This document shows, one piece after another, positions 7,547 to 15,246 of a stretch of DNA of 25,143 nucleotides (position 1 is the first letter of the stretch; each line of letters opens with the position of its first letter). A model generated the notes under the pieces. It was given only the letters and a program-made list of their open reading frames with translations, searched no databases and was not told the DNA's origin. The translations under genes were made by a program, and so were the position numbers. Source of the stretch: UBA4717 sp002404395 (GTDB taxonomy: Bacteria > Bacillota > Clostridia > Oscillospirales > CAG-272); NCBI GenBank assembly GCA_937902275.1, contig CALFNW010000129.1:1-25143 (forward strand), written 5' to 3'.

Positions 7547-8176
7547 ATGAGTAAAGACAACAAAAAATTCAGTATTGCCGCTCATCTTAAAAGCGCGATA
7601 CTGACCGATAACCCCGTGCTCGGTCAATTGCTCGGAATGTGCTCGACGCTTGCGGTTACCACTTCGGTAAAAAACTCGCTCGGCATGGGCGCAGCAACCG
7701 CGGCGGTACTTATCTGCTCAAACATATTTATTTCTTTGCTTCGTAATTTTATCCCGAAGCAAATACGAATCGCTTCTTACATTGTAATAATCTCCGGATT
7801 TGTGACCGCGATACAGTTCTTGCTTCAGGCATACATATCGTCGCTGTACGAGTCTCTCGGCATATTTATACCGCTTATCGTTGTAAACTGCATCATTCTC
7901 GGCAGAGCGGAAGCGTTTGCCTCAAAACACACCGTGTTTGAGTCGGCAATAGACGGTATCGGAATGGGTGTCGGATATATCTTCGCCCTTTTCGTACTCG
8001 GAACGATACGCGAAGTGCTCGGAAACGGCAGCTTTTTCGGGATCCCGCTTTTCGGAGACAGCTTTGAGCCGGTCGCAATGATCGCACAGGCGCCGGGCGC
8101 ATTTATCATACTCGGATGCCTGATCGCGCTGATGAACCACATAGTTTCAAAATCGGCGAACAAGGAGGCGGCTTGA
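7547..8176 (+). CDS. rnfE: Rnf complex subunit RnfE
   Basis: RnfE is an integral membrane subunit, homologous to NqrD and paired with RnfA. The 209-residue protein has six predicted membrane helices and the family segments D-N-P-V-L-G-Q-L-L-G-M-C (Cys32) and V-N-C-I-I-L-G-R-A (Cys115). In related Nqr/Rnf structures equivalent Cys residues of this subunit and RnfA/NqrE hold a membrane-embedded iron site, so Cys32 and Cys115 are likely ligands. Start at ATG 7547: a TGA in frame at 7541-7543 excludes any upstream extension. There is no good ribosome binding site directly before it; the nearest purine-rich element (GGAAAGGAA) is about 55 bases upstream, on the far side of a hairpin. rnfA follows two bases after the stop. 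Confidence 0.95.
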   Translation: MSKDNKKFSIAAHLKSAILTDNPVLGQLLGMCSTLAVTTSVKNSLGMGAATAAVLICSNIFISLLRNFIPKQIRIASYIVIISGFVTAIQFLLQAYISSLYESLGIFIPLIVVNCIILGRAEAFASKHTVFESAIDGIGMGVGYIFALFVLGTIREVLGNGSFFGIPLFGDSFEPVAMIAQAPGAFIILGCLIALMNHIVSKSANKEAA

Positions 8177-8178
8177 TC

Positions 8179-8766
8179 ATGACAGGGGTAAAAGAGATAC
8201 TGATACTGATGCTCACCGCGGTGCTGATCGAAAACTATATTTTCTCTCGCTTTCTCGGCATCTGCCCGTTCCTCGGAGTATCCGAGAAGCCCGATACCGC
8301 GCTCGGAATGGGCTTTGCAGTCATGTTTGTCATGACTCTGTCAGGCGCCGCGACCTACGGCGTTTACAAATTCATTCTGGTAAAGTTCCACCTTGAATAC
8401 CTTGAAACCATTGCATTTATTCTTATTATTGCAACTCTTGTACAGTTCATCGAAATGTTCTTGCGCAGATTTGTTCCGGCGCTTTACGGCGCGCTCGGAA
8501 TATATCTGCCGCTGATCACCACCAACTGTGCGGTGCTCGGCGCCGTATTGCTCAATATCCAGAACGGATACAGTTTTATCGAATCCATCGCCTTCAGCTT
8601 TGCCTCGGCGGTCGGATTTACGCTGGCAATTGTAATTTTTGCCGGAGTCCGCATGAGAGTTTCGCTTGCCGAACCGCCTAAGCCTTTTAAGGGAGTGCCG
8701 ATCGCGCTCGTCACGGCAGGACTGATCGCAATGGCGTTTTCCGGCTTTTCGGGAATGTCATTCTGA
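8179..8766 (+). CDS. rnfA: Rnf complex subunit RnfA
   Basis: RnfA is the six-helix membrane partner of RnfE (NqrE homologue). The 195-residue length matches the family (about 193). Conserved segments are E-N-Y-I-F-S-R-F-L-G-I-C-P-F-L-G (Cys29) and T-T-N-C-A-V-L-G (Cys117), whose Cys residues are expected to complete the membrane iron site with RnfE. The frame is open further upstream to 8116, but that part overlaps rnfE in another frame. The ATG at 8179 follows a strong AAGGAGG (8162-8168) by ten bases and begins at the usual family N-terminus, so the longer version is rejected. A TTG at 8173 is possible but closer to the ribosome binding site than ideal. A gap of 58 bases with two hairpins follows before rnfB. 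Confidence 0.95.
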   Translation: MTGVKEILILMLTAVLIENYIFSRFLGICPFLGVSEKPDTALGMGFAVMFVMTLSGAATYGVYKFILVKFHLEYLETIAFILIIATLVQFIEMFLRRFVPALYGALGIYLPLITTNCAVLGAVLLNIQNGYSFIESIAFSFASAVGFTLAIVIFAGVRMRVSLAEPPKPFKGVPIALVTAGLIAMAFSGFSGMSF

Positions 8767-8770
8767 CGCA

Positions 8771-8784
8771 CGGGCGCACGCCCG
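8771..8784 (+). repeat. short palindromic hairpin between rnfA and rnfB
   Basis: CGGGC (8771-8775), loop GCAC, GCCCG (8780-8784): a perfect five-pair GC stem starting five bases after the rnfA stop. There is no T-tract, so it is not a terminator. It is the first of two tandem hairpins in this gap. Confidence 0.55.
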
Positions 8785-8794
8785 ACAATAATGA

Positions 8795-8809
8795 GTCGGC
8801 TTCGCCGAC
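8795..8809 (+). repeat. 15-base palindromic repeat, copy 1 (upstream of rnfB)
   Basis: GTCGGC-TTC-GCCGAC, a perfect six-pair stem. The identical 15 bases occur in the transcript sense at 12940-12954, directly upstream of the SDR ribosome binding site. Here it sits 15 bases before the rnfB ATG. Confidence 0.65.
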
Positions 8810-8824
8810 ACGGAAACGATCGTT

Positions 8825-9673
8825 ATGATTAAAGATATTTTGACCGCACTGCTGTGGTTTGCACTGTTCGGAGGGCTTTTCGGTCTGATCCTTGCGCTTG
8901 CCTCGAAAGCATTTGCGGTAAAAGTCGATGAGCGGATCCCGAAGATATGCGATGAGCTTCCGGGCGCCAACTGCGGAGGCTGCGGATTTGCGGGCTGTGC
9001 GGCGCTTGCCGAGGCAATAGTTGCAGGCAAAGCCAAAACAAGCGCCTGCGTTGTCGGAGGCGATGACGTTGCCGAGCGCATAAGCGAGATAATGGGTTGC
9101 TCCGCAGATAAAACCGTCAGAATGAGAGCGCAGATCATGTGCTCCGGATGCATCGGGATCGCAAAGAAAAAATATATATACAACGGCGCGCCCGACTGTA
9201 TTGCCGCCGCAAAGCTCGGCGGCGGCGACAAGCTTTGTCCGAACGGCTGCGTCGGCTTCGGCAACTGCGCAAAGCTCTGTTCCTTCGGCGCGATCAAAAT
9301 TGAAAACGGTATTGCCGCCGTGGACTACAAGCTTTGTCAGGGGTGCGGCAAATGCGCCGAAGCCTGTCCCAAGCATATTATCAAACTTATACCGTTTGAC
9401 GCAAAATACTTTGTCGGATGTATGTCGACCGATAAAGGCGCGCTTACGCGCAGCTATTGTGACGTCGGATGCATCGGTTGCCGTATCTGCGAAAAGAACT
9501 GCCCTTCGGGTGCCGTCACGGTAAACGGTTCCATTGCCGAAATAGATTATGACAAATGTACCGACTGCGGAATATGCGCTGAAAAATGTCCGCGCAAGAT
9601 CATTCATTCGCCGTCCTACACTGCGCCGACGCTCAAAAACGAATCGAACATATCCGCCGTCAAACCCGAATAA
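8825..9673 (+). CDS. rnfB: Rnf complex subunit RnfB, polyferredoxin
   Basis: RnfB is the membrane-anchored iron-sulfur subunit that accepts electrons from reduced ferredoxin. Residues ~5-28 form one membrane anchor. Then comes the [4Fe-4S] domain with P-G-A-N-C-G-G-C-G-F-A-G-C (Cys50, 53, 58, completed by Cys75), followed by ferredoxin-type Cys sets at 138/142/148/152, 171/174/177/181, 216/219/222/226 and 245/248/251/255. About five clusters are therefore supported by spacing, in the range of clostridial RnfB and more than the three of E. coli RnfB. Further cysteines (106, 109, 125, 212) are present. The ATG at 8825 has only a weak GGAAA upstream, just after a palindromic repeat. It is the last gene of the operon (282 residues). 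The gap to trmB has no convincing terminator. Confidence 0.95.
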   Translation: MIKDILTALLWFALFGGLFGLILALASKAFAVKVDERIPKICDELPGANCGGCGFAGCAALAEAIVAGKAKTSACVVGGDDVAERISEIMGCSADKTVRMRAQIMCSGCIGIAKKKYIYNGAPDCIAAAKLGGGDKLCPNGCVGFGNCAKLCSFGAIKIENGIAAVDYKLCQGCGKCAEACPKHIIKLIPFDAKYFVGCMSTDKGALTRSYCDVGCIGCRICEKNCPSGAVTVNGSIAEIDYDKCTDCGICAEKCPRKIIHSPSYTAPTLKNESNISAVKPE

Positions 9674-9799
9674 CGCAGAAAAGGCCGAGACTTAAATGTT
9701 CTCCGCTCAAAAGATCGGATCGAAAGCCGACAGTTGACGGATCGCATCAAAAAGTCACGGTCTTTTTCTGTCTGCCGCGCATAAGTTCGGCAAACGGAA

Positions 9800-9828
9800 T
9801 TGATTTTATCCCGATTTTATGATACAAT
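9800..9828 (+). promoter_or_regulatory. trmB promoter
   Basis: TTGATT (9800-9805), a 17-base spacer and TACAAT (9823-9828). The -10 box ends one base before an ATG at 9829 that opens the trmB frame, so that ATG would not be in the mRNA. Transcription should start near 9835, which places the real start codon at 9871. Confidence 0.72.
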
Positions 9829-9870
9829 ATGGTTGTTTGCGAATATTATATTTACGCGGAGATTGTTTTT

Positions 9871-10527
9871 ATGAGAATGAGAAAGAAAAAGCACGGCGAC
9901 GAGCGCATCAGAGCCTGTTCGGATATTTTGCTCGTGCTTGATAAAGAAAACAAAACACTTGAAGGACTTGAAGAATTAAATATAGCTTCTGACCGTCCGC
10001 TTTGCCTTGAGATCGGCTGCGGCAAGGGCGCATTTATTACCGAGCTTGCCGCGCAAAACCCGGAGGTTTTCTATATTGCGGTCGAACGTGTGCCGAACGT
10101 AATTATTGCCGCACTTGAAAAAGTTCGCGAAAGGCAGTTGAAAAACGTCAGATTTGTCATCGGCAACGCGCTCGACGTCTGCGAAGCTTTGCCGGAGCAC
10201 TCGATCGACAGACTGTACCTCAATTTTTCCGACCCTTGGCCGAAAAAGGGATATGCGAAACGCCGACTGACACACCGCGGCTTTCTTGAAGTTTACAAAC
10301 ACATACTGAAAGAGGACGGGGTGATCTGTTTCAAGACCGACAATCGCGGACTGTTTGATTTTTCGCTCGAAGAATTCCAGACCGCCGGCTATATCCTTGA
10401 TGCAGTCACATATGACCTTCACAACAGCGAATACGCGGCAGGTAATATAATGACCGAATATGAGAAGAACTTTTCCGAAAAAGGCGTACCGATCAACCGC
10501 TGTGAAGCCAGACCCGAACGCACATAA
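9871..10527 (+). CDS. trmB: tRNA (guanine-N7)-methyltransferase TrmB
   Basis: TrmB makes m7G at position 46 of tRNA using S-adenosylmethionine. The 218-residue protein has the SAM-binding motif L-E-I-G-C-G-K-G (46-53) and the family signature N-F-S-D-P-W-P-K-K (118-126) followed by a basic patch and His135. The N-terminus MRMRKKK is typical of the family. The frame is open from 9829, but that ATG abuts the -10 box of the promoter. The ATG at 9871 follows GGAGA (9858-9862) by eight bases and is the start used. It lies between the rnf operon and a convergent flippase gene, with its own promoter and a strong hairpin terminator at 10539-10580. It is a housekeeping RNA-modification gene with no evident link to its neighbours. 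Confidence 0.94.
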   Translation: MRMRKKKHGDERIRACSDILLVLDKENKTLEGLEELNIASDRPLCLEIGCGKGAFITELAAQNPEVFYIAVERVPNVIIAALEKVRERQLKNVRFVIGNALDVCEALPEHSIDRLYLNFSDPWPKKGYAKRRLTHRGFLEVYKHILKEDGVICFKTDNRGLFDFSLEEFQTAGYILDAVTYDLHNSEYAAGNIMTEYEKNFSEKGVPINRCEARPERT

Positions 10528-10538
10528 GTACATACCAG

Positions 10539-10580
10539 AAACTCGGAAAGCGGGCATTATGCCCGCTTTCCGAGTTTTTT
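10539..10580 (+). terminator. rho-independent terminator of trmB, embedded in the flippase 3' end
   Basis: A perfect 18-base-pair stem (10539-10556 with 10560-10577), a three-base loop and a run of six Ts (10575-10580). The loop TTA is the reverse complement of the flippase stop codon, and the downstream arm encodes its last six codons. On the minus strand the stem is followed by only three Ts, so it may end flippase transcription less efficiently. Confidence 0.93.
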
Positions 10581-11966
10581 CAGCAATCTGCCGATTCCGC
10601 CGAGTATCGGTCCGGCATTAAGCGCAAATATCGCCGCTATGCCTGCGATCTGTACAATTATCCAACATCTTAATTCAAACAGCATAAACACCGTCTGAAC
10701 AAGCAAAATCGCCGTGTTAAGCGCCACCTTGACCGTATGCTGATCAAACGGGATCAGCTTTTTTGTCGTCACCGCACGGATAATATAAACGATAAAATAG
10801 CAAACAAAGGTCGCAAGCGCCGCACCGTTAGCACCGAGCGGCTTAATAAGCAATATATTAAGTCCGATATTGACAAGGGCGCCGATGAAAGCCGTAATAA
10901 ATGACATCATGCTTTTTTTATCGACAAGATAAACGCTTCCCATAAAGGTGACCAGGCTGGAGTATACGGTCGCAACGATCAGAAGCGGCATATACCGCCA
11001 CGCCTCATAATATGAGGGAGCAAACAGGATCGAAGCAAAAAGCTTTGAAAAAGCGATCAATCCGGCAGCCGACATGAACAAAAGTCCCTGAAAGCTGTTG
11101 AAGACCCGTCCGAAAAATTCGGCATGCGCTTGTTTCCCGTCAACGGATTCCACGACCGCCGAAAAATTCCACGCTTCGGTAAACACACTCGACAGCAAAA
11201 GCAATATAGTCGGGATCTTGAAAGCAGCGGCGTAAAGTCCGTTGGTTGCGTCTCCGATAACTCCCTTGATAATATATCTGTCGGAAACATTTGTTACCCA
11301 CCAAAACACCGTCGTCGGTATAAGCGGCACGCTGTATTTAAGCATTTCCGCAAGCAGTTCCCGGTTAAAGCGCGAAAGCCTTATCTGTCCTGGCAGTCCG
11401 AGCGCGATAAACAAAAATACGATCATCAAAAAGTCGGACACTATAACCGACGCCACATACCCCGTAACGCCCATATCAAATCCGATCAAAAAGATTATGT
11501 TGAACAGAATATTAAGCGCGGTAGCGAGTATCCCCTGCACGGCAAACAAGGTATTTTTTCCTATCGCACGCGTATATCTTGACACCAGATAATGAACGCT
11601 TGAAGTCAGCACATAGATGTATATGAGGACAAAATATCCATCAAAATATGCTATGCACGAGCAAAACGGCACGGCGATTCCGAAAACCGCGCCTCCCGCC
11701 AGCGTCATGAAAAGTCCGGTGGTCAGCACCTCTTCTTTGCTTCGGTGCTTGTCCATCGCAAATCGGAATACCGCTTCGTACATACCGAGCGATACAAGCG
11801 GTATCAACAGATTTGCTGTTTGAGTTATGATATCCGCCGTACTGTATTCGCTGCTTGACAAAAGCCTCGTATACAGCGGCATAAGAAAGAACACCAACAG
11901 CTTGCTTCCGAGAGTCCCGAGCGCAAGCACGGCGGTATTCGTTATCAGTTTTGTATACTTGTTCAC
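10557..11966 (-). CDS. polysaccharide/lipid-linked oligosaccharide flippase (Wzx/MATE-like)
   Basis: This 469-residue protein has about 12-14 hydrophobic helices. Its N-terminus (N-T-A-V-L-A-L-G-T-L-G-S-K-L, then P-L-Y-T-R-L-L-S-S-S-E-Y) is characteristic of the polysaccharide biosynthesis/oligosaccharide flippase group of the MOP exporter superfamily. It probably moves a lipid-linked glycan across the cytoplasmic membrane; the substrate cannot be told, and no glycosyltransferases lie next to it. The GTG at 11966 is the only reasonable start: no ATG occurs between an in-frame stop upstream and the conserved region. AAGGAG lies 12 bases upstream and a second AAGGA immediately before the GTG. 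It has its own near-consensus promoter at 12015-12043, and its 3' end overlaps the trmB terminator. It is monocistronic. Confidence 0.87.
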   Translation of the reverse strand: MNKYTKLITNTAVLALGTLGSKLLVFFLMPLYTRLLSSSEYSTADIITQTANLLIPLVSLGMYEAVFRFAMDKHRSKEEVLTTGLFMTLAGGAVFGIAVPFCSCIAYFDGYFVLIYIYVLTSSVHYLVSRYTRAIGKNTLFAVQGILATALNILFNIIFLIGFDMGVTGYVASVIVSDFLMIVFLFIALGLPGQIRLSRFNRELLAEMLKYSVPLIPTTVFWWVTNVSDRYIIKGVIGDATNGLYAAAFKIPTILLLLSSVFTEAWNFSAVVESVDGKQAHAEFFGRVFNSFQGLLFMSAAGLIAFSKLFASILFAPSYYEAWRYMPLLIVATVYSSLVTFMGSVYLVDKKSMMSFITAFIGALVNIGLNILLIKPLGANGAALATFVCYFIVYIIRAVTTKKLIPFDQHTVKVALNTAILLVQTVFMLFELRCWIIVQIAGIAAIFALNAGPILGGIGRLLKKLGKRA

Positions 11967-12014
11967 GTCCTTGAAATGCTCCTTGAAAAATCATGCTTTA
12001 AGACATTCTTGTAT

Positions 12015-12043
12015 ATTATACCATACTGTATGCGCATTGTCAC
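12015..12043 (-). promoter_or_regulatory. flippase promoter
   Basis: On the minus strand GTGACA (12043-12038), a 17-base spacer and TATAAT (12020-12015). It lies just downstream of the SDR terminator, so the flippase is an independent transcription unit with a leader of about 40 bases. Confidence 0.75.
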
Positions 12044-12069
12044 GTATTTGGCGAAAAATTCTCAAAGTT

Positions 12070-12104
12070 AAAAGGCTTGCCGCAATAAAACGGACAAGCC
12101 TTTT
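12070..12104 (-). terminator. terminator of the dehydratase-SDR operon
   Basis: AAAAGGCTTG and CAAGCCTTTT (12070-12079 and 12095-12104) pair over ten bases, with an inner CCG/CGG extension and one bulged A. In minus-strand sense the stem ends in TTTT and lies 22 bases after the SDR stop at 12127. Confidence 0.8.
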
Positions 12105-12126
12105 GCAAATACACATCTCAGTTGAT

Positions 12127-12927
12127 CTATTCGCCGCACTTCGCTTTAAGTTCATTCAGGACCTGAGGATAAAGCTGGCAGCTCATTCCGCCGTCAACGA
12201 TAAGCTCGCTTCCGGTAACATTTTTGGACAGATCGCTTCCGAGGTAGAACGCCGCATTTGCAATATCTTCAAAATCCGAAATGTCACCTATAGGAGTCAG
12301 TGTGCCGTTCACTACCTGCTTGCTTCCCATTCTGACCCAACGCTCGGTTTTGATCGTGCCGGGCAGAACTACGTTTGAACGTATGCCGTACTTGCCGAGA
12401 TCGACCGCAAAGGCTTTTGACATTGCATTGATCCCGCCTTTGGACGCCGAATATGCGCTTCGATTGGGTATTGCTCTGTATGCGGTATTCGAGCTGAAAA
12501 ATACGATCGCACCTTTATGCTGCTCCCTCATTCTGAACGCCGCCTGACGCACTATCATAAAATTCCAGACTAAGTTAGTTTCAAATACCCGGCCGAATTC
12601 TTCGATCGGCACGGTGAAAAAGTCCATACCCTTTGCCGGATCGTTTCCGAAGCCCATATCTGCGGAATTGAGCACTACCGTTTCGACAAAAACTCCGCTT
12701 TGGTCAATATCATTGAAAATATCAATTACTGCCTGTTCATTTCGGATATCAAGCGCGTATCCTTTGGCATAGACCCCGTGTTTTTCGGCAATTTCATCTG
12801 CCGCACGCTCTGCCCTTTCCGCGCTTCGGCTCGTAATGATTACGGCGTAGCCGTTTTCGGCGAATTTTTCCGCCGTCGCAAATCCGGTTCCGACCGTCCC
12901 TCCGGTTATAAATACTGCTTTTTTCAA
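12127..12927 (-). CDS. short-chain dehydrogenase/reductase (SDR) family oxidoreductase
   Basis: A classical-size SDR of 266 residues with a Rossmann fold. The nucleotide-binding T-G-G-x3-G-x-G variant lies at residues 8-15, the catalytic Ser at 145/146 and Y-x3-K at Tyr159 and Lys163; the C-terminal V-D-G-G segment is also present. The usual N-N-A-G motif is replaced by N-S-A-D (87-90), an unusual but conservative change. It should interconvert a hydroxyl and a carbonyl with NAD(P)(H). Lying downstream of a sugar-acid dehydratase on the same strand (gap 117 bases), it probably oxidises or reduces a uronate- or aldonate-pathway intermediate (inference). The start is TTG 12927 with GGAGTGA six bases upstream. 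A perfect hairpin (12940-12954) sits just upstream of that ribosome binding site, and a terminator follows the gene. Confidence 0.88.
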   Translation of the reverse strand: MKKAVFITGGTVGTGFATAEKFAENGYAVIITSRSAERAERAADEIAEKHGVYAKGYALDIRNEQAVIDIFNDIDQSGVFVETVVLNSADMGFGNDPAKGMDFFTVPIEEFGRVFETNLVWNFMIVRQAAFRMREQHKGAIVFFSSNTAYRAIPNRSAYSASKGGINAMSKAFAVDLGKYGIRSNVVLPGTIKTERWVRMGSKQVVNGTLTPIGDISDFEDIANAAFYLGSDLSKNVTGSELIVDGGMSCQLYPQVLNELKAKCGE

Positions 12928-12939
12928 TTTTCACTCCAT

Positions 12940-12954
12940 GTCGGCGAAGCCGAC
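12940..12954 (-). repeat. 15-base palindromic repeat, copy 2 (upstream of SDR)
   Basis: In transcript sense GTCGGC-TTC-GCCGAC, identical to 8795-8809. It ends one base before the A-T-G-G-A-G of the SDR ribosome binding site region, within the 117-base dehydratase-SDR gap. Confidence 0.65.
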
Positions 12955-13044
12955 CCAAACAGCGCATCAGAACAGCCTGTGAGTACAGACCCGCGCAAAT
13001 GCGCCGCCGATTCTCTCGTTTACGAATTTTTACCCGAAATACCG

Positions 13045-14205
13045 TCAGAAATAAAATTCGGTCTCGGCAGGTCTGATATCGGTAAGCGTTCCGTCATAAT
13101 GGCGCAGGGTATGCGGTTTGTACGGATGCTTCAGACATTCTTCCTCGTTTATCTCTATCCCCAGCCCGGGCTTGTCGGGTATGGTTATATAACCGTCTTT
13201 GTATTCAAGTCTTTCGTCGGTTATATCGCCTCTCCAGCATACGTCGCTGTACATGATCTCAAGGATACAGAAATTCGGGCAATTGGCGGCAAGCTGAAGC
13301 GTCGCGGCATTGGCGACGGGACCTGACGGATTGTGAGGAGCAAACGGTATATACCGGCACTCCGCTTCCGCCGCAATCTTCTTTAACTCCATAATGCCGC
13401 CGGCGTGCGAAACATCGGGTTGAATATAATCCGCGGGCATCAGATCGAAGAATCTGCGAAAATCCCAACGGGTATACAGCCGCTCGCCTGCGGAAATGGC
13501 AATCGGCGACTTATCGCGCACCGCTTTCAGTGCTTCCAGACTGTCGGGAGGCGTCGGCTCCTCAAATAACATTGGATCAAACTCCTCCAGCGCTTTTGCA
13601 ATCTTTATTCCCGTCGGTATATCGAACCGTCCGTGACCTTCGATGAGCAGATCCACGTTTTTGCCCACCGCCTCGCGCACTGCCGCTACGCACCGCAGTG
13701 CCTTATCAAGCTCGGCATTTGAAATTCCAAGATACGCTTTTCCGAAAGGATCCCACTTAAGCGCAGTAACACCTCGCGCCGCCGCCTGCTTTGCCTTTTC
13801 GGCAAATTCCTCAGGCTCACGGGCGCCCGAGAACCAACCGTTAACATATATGCGCACACGGTCGTTGACCCTGCCGCCGAGCAGTTCGTATACCGGCACA
13901 TTCAGGCATTTGCCCTTAATATCCCACATAGCCATTTCGACCGCCGACAACGCCGACATCAGAACGGGTCCGCCGCGCCAATATGCGTCGCGGTATATAT
14001 TGCGGAAATGCAGTTCAACATCAAGCGGACTTTTTCCGATCAGATACTCCTTTATATGTTCAAGCGCGCCGAGAAAGGCTTTTTCTTTATATTCAAGCGT
14101 GCCCTCTCCGACACCCGTGATCCCTTCGTCCGTATAAATTTTGACAAAAACGAAATTTGTTCGGAAACAATCCACGACAAACGGCTTTACGTCGATGATT
14201 TTCAT
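13045..14205 (-). CDS. enolase-superfamily sugar-acid dehydratase (D-galactonate dehydratase-like)
   Basis: A mandelate racemase/muconate lactonizing enzyme family member of 386 residues, with the N-terminal capping domain and a C-terminal barrel. Likely Mg2+ ligands are Glu189, Glu215/216 (F-E-E-P) and Glu241 (A-G-E-R-L-Y). His191 in E-G-H-G-R-F and His291 in A-P-H-N-P match the acid/base His residues of D-galactonate dehydratase. The G-E-R-L-Y-T-R-W-D-F and Q-P-D-V-S-H-A-G-G motifs also fit the galactonate/mannonate/gluconate dehydratase subgroups, which remove water from an aldonate to give a 2-keto-3-deoxy acid. The exact sugar is not decidable by eye. An in-frame extension to 14259 is rejected because the family N-terminus is M-K-I-I-D-V-K, here at ATG 14205. 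It is divergent from an AraC regulator and upstream of the SDR gene. Confidence 0.88.
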   Translation of the reverse strand: MKIIDVKPFVVDCFRTNFVFVKIYTDEGITGVGEGTLEYKEKAFLGALEHIKEYLIGKSPLDVELHFRNIYRDAYWRGGPVLMSALSAVEMAMWDIKGKCLNVPVYELLGGRVNDRVRIYVNGWFSGAREPEEFAEKAKQAAARGVTALKWDPFGKAYLGISNAELDKALRCVAAVREAVGKNVDLLIEGHGRFDIPTGIKIAKALEEFDPMLFEEPTPPDSLEALKAVRDKSPIAISAGERLYTRWDFRRFFDLMPADYIQPDVSHAGGIMELKKIAAEAECRYIPFAPHNPSGPVANAATLQLAANCPNFCILEIMYSDVCWRGDITDERLEYKDGYITIPDKPGLGIEINEEECLKHPYKPHTLRHYDGTLTDIRPAETEFYF

Positions 14206-14247
14206 TTGGCAGTCCGCCCTTTCTTCAACATACTTTTTGAATATATA

Positions 14248-14276
14248 TTGACTGAACATTAAAGATATATTATAAT
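14248..14276 (+). promoter_or_regulatory. promoter of the divergent AraC regulator
   Basis: TTGACT (14248-14253), a 17-base spacer and a perfect TATAAT (14271-14276) on the plus strand. Transcription would start near 14283, about 84 bases before the ATG at 14367. The box lies just upstream of the dehydratase gene, so activity here could interfere with or be controlled together with that gene. No clear minus-strand promoter was found in the interval. Confidence 0.72.
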
Positions 14277-14366
14277 TCTAATGTATCAATTATAGAAAAT
14301 TCCGATTTGCAAATCTATATCCGTTCTTACTATTTTTTCAGATTTCTTATTTTTTCGGAGAGCAAA

Positions 14367-15167
14367 ATGGAGAATTATACATACGAGATAATACAATTCG
14401 GACTGTTTGACTCTGCGGCAAAATTTCCGGACACCGCCGTTACCCGCGACCGTCTGCTTGATTGCTTTGAAATTGAGCTTTATACCTCGGACTGCCCGGG
14501 ACTTGCGTATATTGACGGAACAAGCCACGCTTTGAACAGCGGCTTATTAGTTTGCTGCAAGCCCGGTCAGACACGTCACAGCAGGCTCCCGTTCAAATGC
14601 TGCTACCTTCATATTAAAACGCCGAGCAAAGCGCTTGAAAAGCGGCTTTTACAACTTAAAGATACCGACTATCCGTCGGAATTTGAGGAATTGACAAAAC
14701 TGTTTTACAAAATTGCCGCACACGACGGAGCTGAAATATCCGATTATTTTTTTGTGCGCAGCTGCACCGACCGCATCCTTTACCTTTTGTTAAAATCAGG
14801 AGAAAAGCCGCCGCAATCAAAGCGCGGCGCGCACGCCAAAGAACTCGGCGAGATCAAAGACTATATCAAATATCGCTATTTTGAAAACCTATCGCTTGAA
14901 TCGCTGTCAAGGCGCGTCGGACTGAGTCCGGTCTACTTTCATAAGCTGTTTTGTGAAAACTTCGGTATTACGCCGGCAAAATACGTAGCAAATACACGAA
15001 TCACCGCCGCGAAGCAACTGCTTATTTCAAGTGACAAGACGGTTGCTGAGATCGCCGAAGAATGCGGCTTTTCCTCGCAGTCATACTTCAACAGTATATT
15101 TAAAGCTTCAACCGGCATGTCTCCGCTCAAATATAAAAAAGAAACGTTGAGCCGTATGCAAATATGA
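14367..15167 (+). CDS. AraC-family transcriptional regulator
   Basis: A 266-residue regulator with an N-terminal cupin-like sensing region and a C-terminal AraC double helix-turn-helix (~165-262). The first helix pair is in L-S-L-E-S-L-S-R-R-V-G-L-S-P-V-Y-F, and the second in V-A-E-I-A-E-E-C-G-F-S-S-Q-S-Y-F, ending in the family's G-M-S-P-L-K-Y. The frame is open from 14307, but the ATG at 14367 follows CGGAGAG by a good distance and gives a normal length. Divergent orientation from the dehydratase-SDR operon suggests it controls that operon in response to a sugar or sugar acid (inference from arrangement). The stop is followed by a hairpin that mainly serves the opposite strand. Confidence 0.88.
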   Translation: MENYTYEIIQFGLFDSAAKFPDTAVTRDRLLDCFEIELYTSDCPGLAYIDGTSHALNSGLLVCCKPGQTRHSRLPFKCCYLHIKTPSKALEKRLLQLKDTDYPSEFEELTKLFYKIAAHDGAEISDYFFVRSCTDRILYLLLKSGEKPPQSKRGAHAKELGEIKDYIKYRYFENLSLESLSRRVGLSPVYFHKLFCENFGITPAKYVANTRITAAKQLLISSDKTVAEIAEECGFSSQSYFNSIFKASTGMSPLKYKKETLSRMQI

Positions 15168-15189
15168 CCACTATTTGCGGGCAATAAAT

Positions 15190-15235
15190 AAAAAAACGAG
15201 CCTGTAAAAAATCCGCACGACTTTTTACAGGCTCG
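15190..15235 (-). terminator. terminator of the GH32-GNAT operon
   Basis: A 14-base-pair stem (15197-15210 with 15222-15235) with an eleven-base loop, followed on the minus strand by seven Ts (15196-15190). It lies between the convergent ends of the AraC gene (stop 15167) and the GNAT gene (stop 15247). No T-tract follows on the plus strand. Confidence 0.9.
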
Positions 15236-15246
15236 AAATATTACAG

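Noticed and set aside
8116..8178. N-terminal extension of RnfA
   Set aside because: It overlaps rnfE in another frame, and AAGGAGG plus ATG at 8179 give the normal family length.
8711..9607. Long minus-strand open frame (298 codons) opposite rnfB
   Set aside because: It is the antisense of a clear rnfB with many Cys codons; the translation shows no motif and no ribosome binding site.
9749..9767. AAAAAG/CTTTTT hairpin after rnfB as rnf terminator
   Set aside because: Only six A-T pairs with a seven-base loop; too weak to call, though some termination there cannot be excluded.
14206..14259. 18-residue N-terminal extension of the dehydratase
   Set aside because: Family members start at M-K-I-x-D; the extension runs into the regulatory region next to the AraC promoter.
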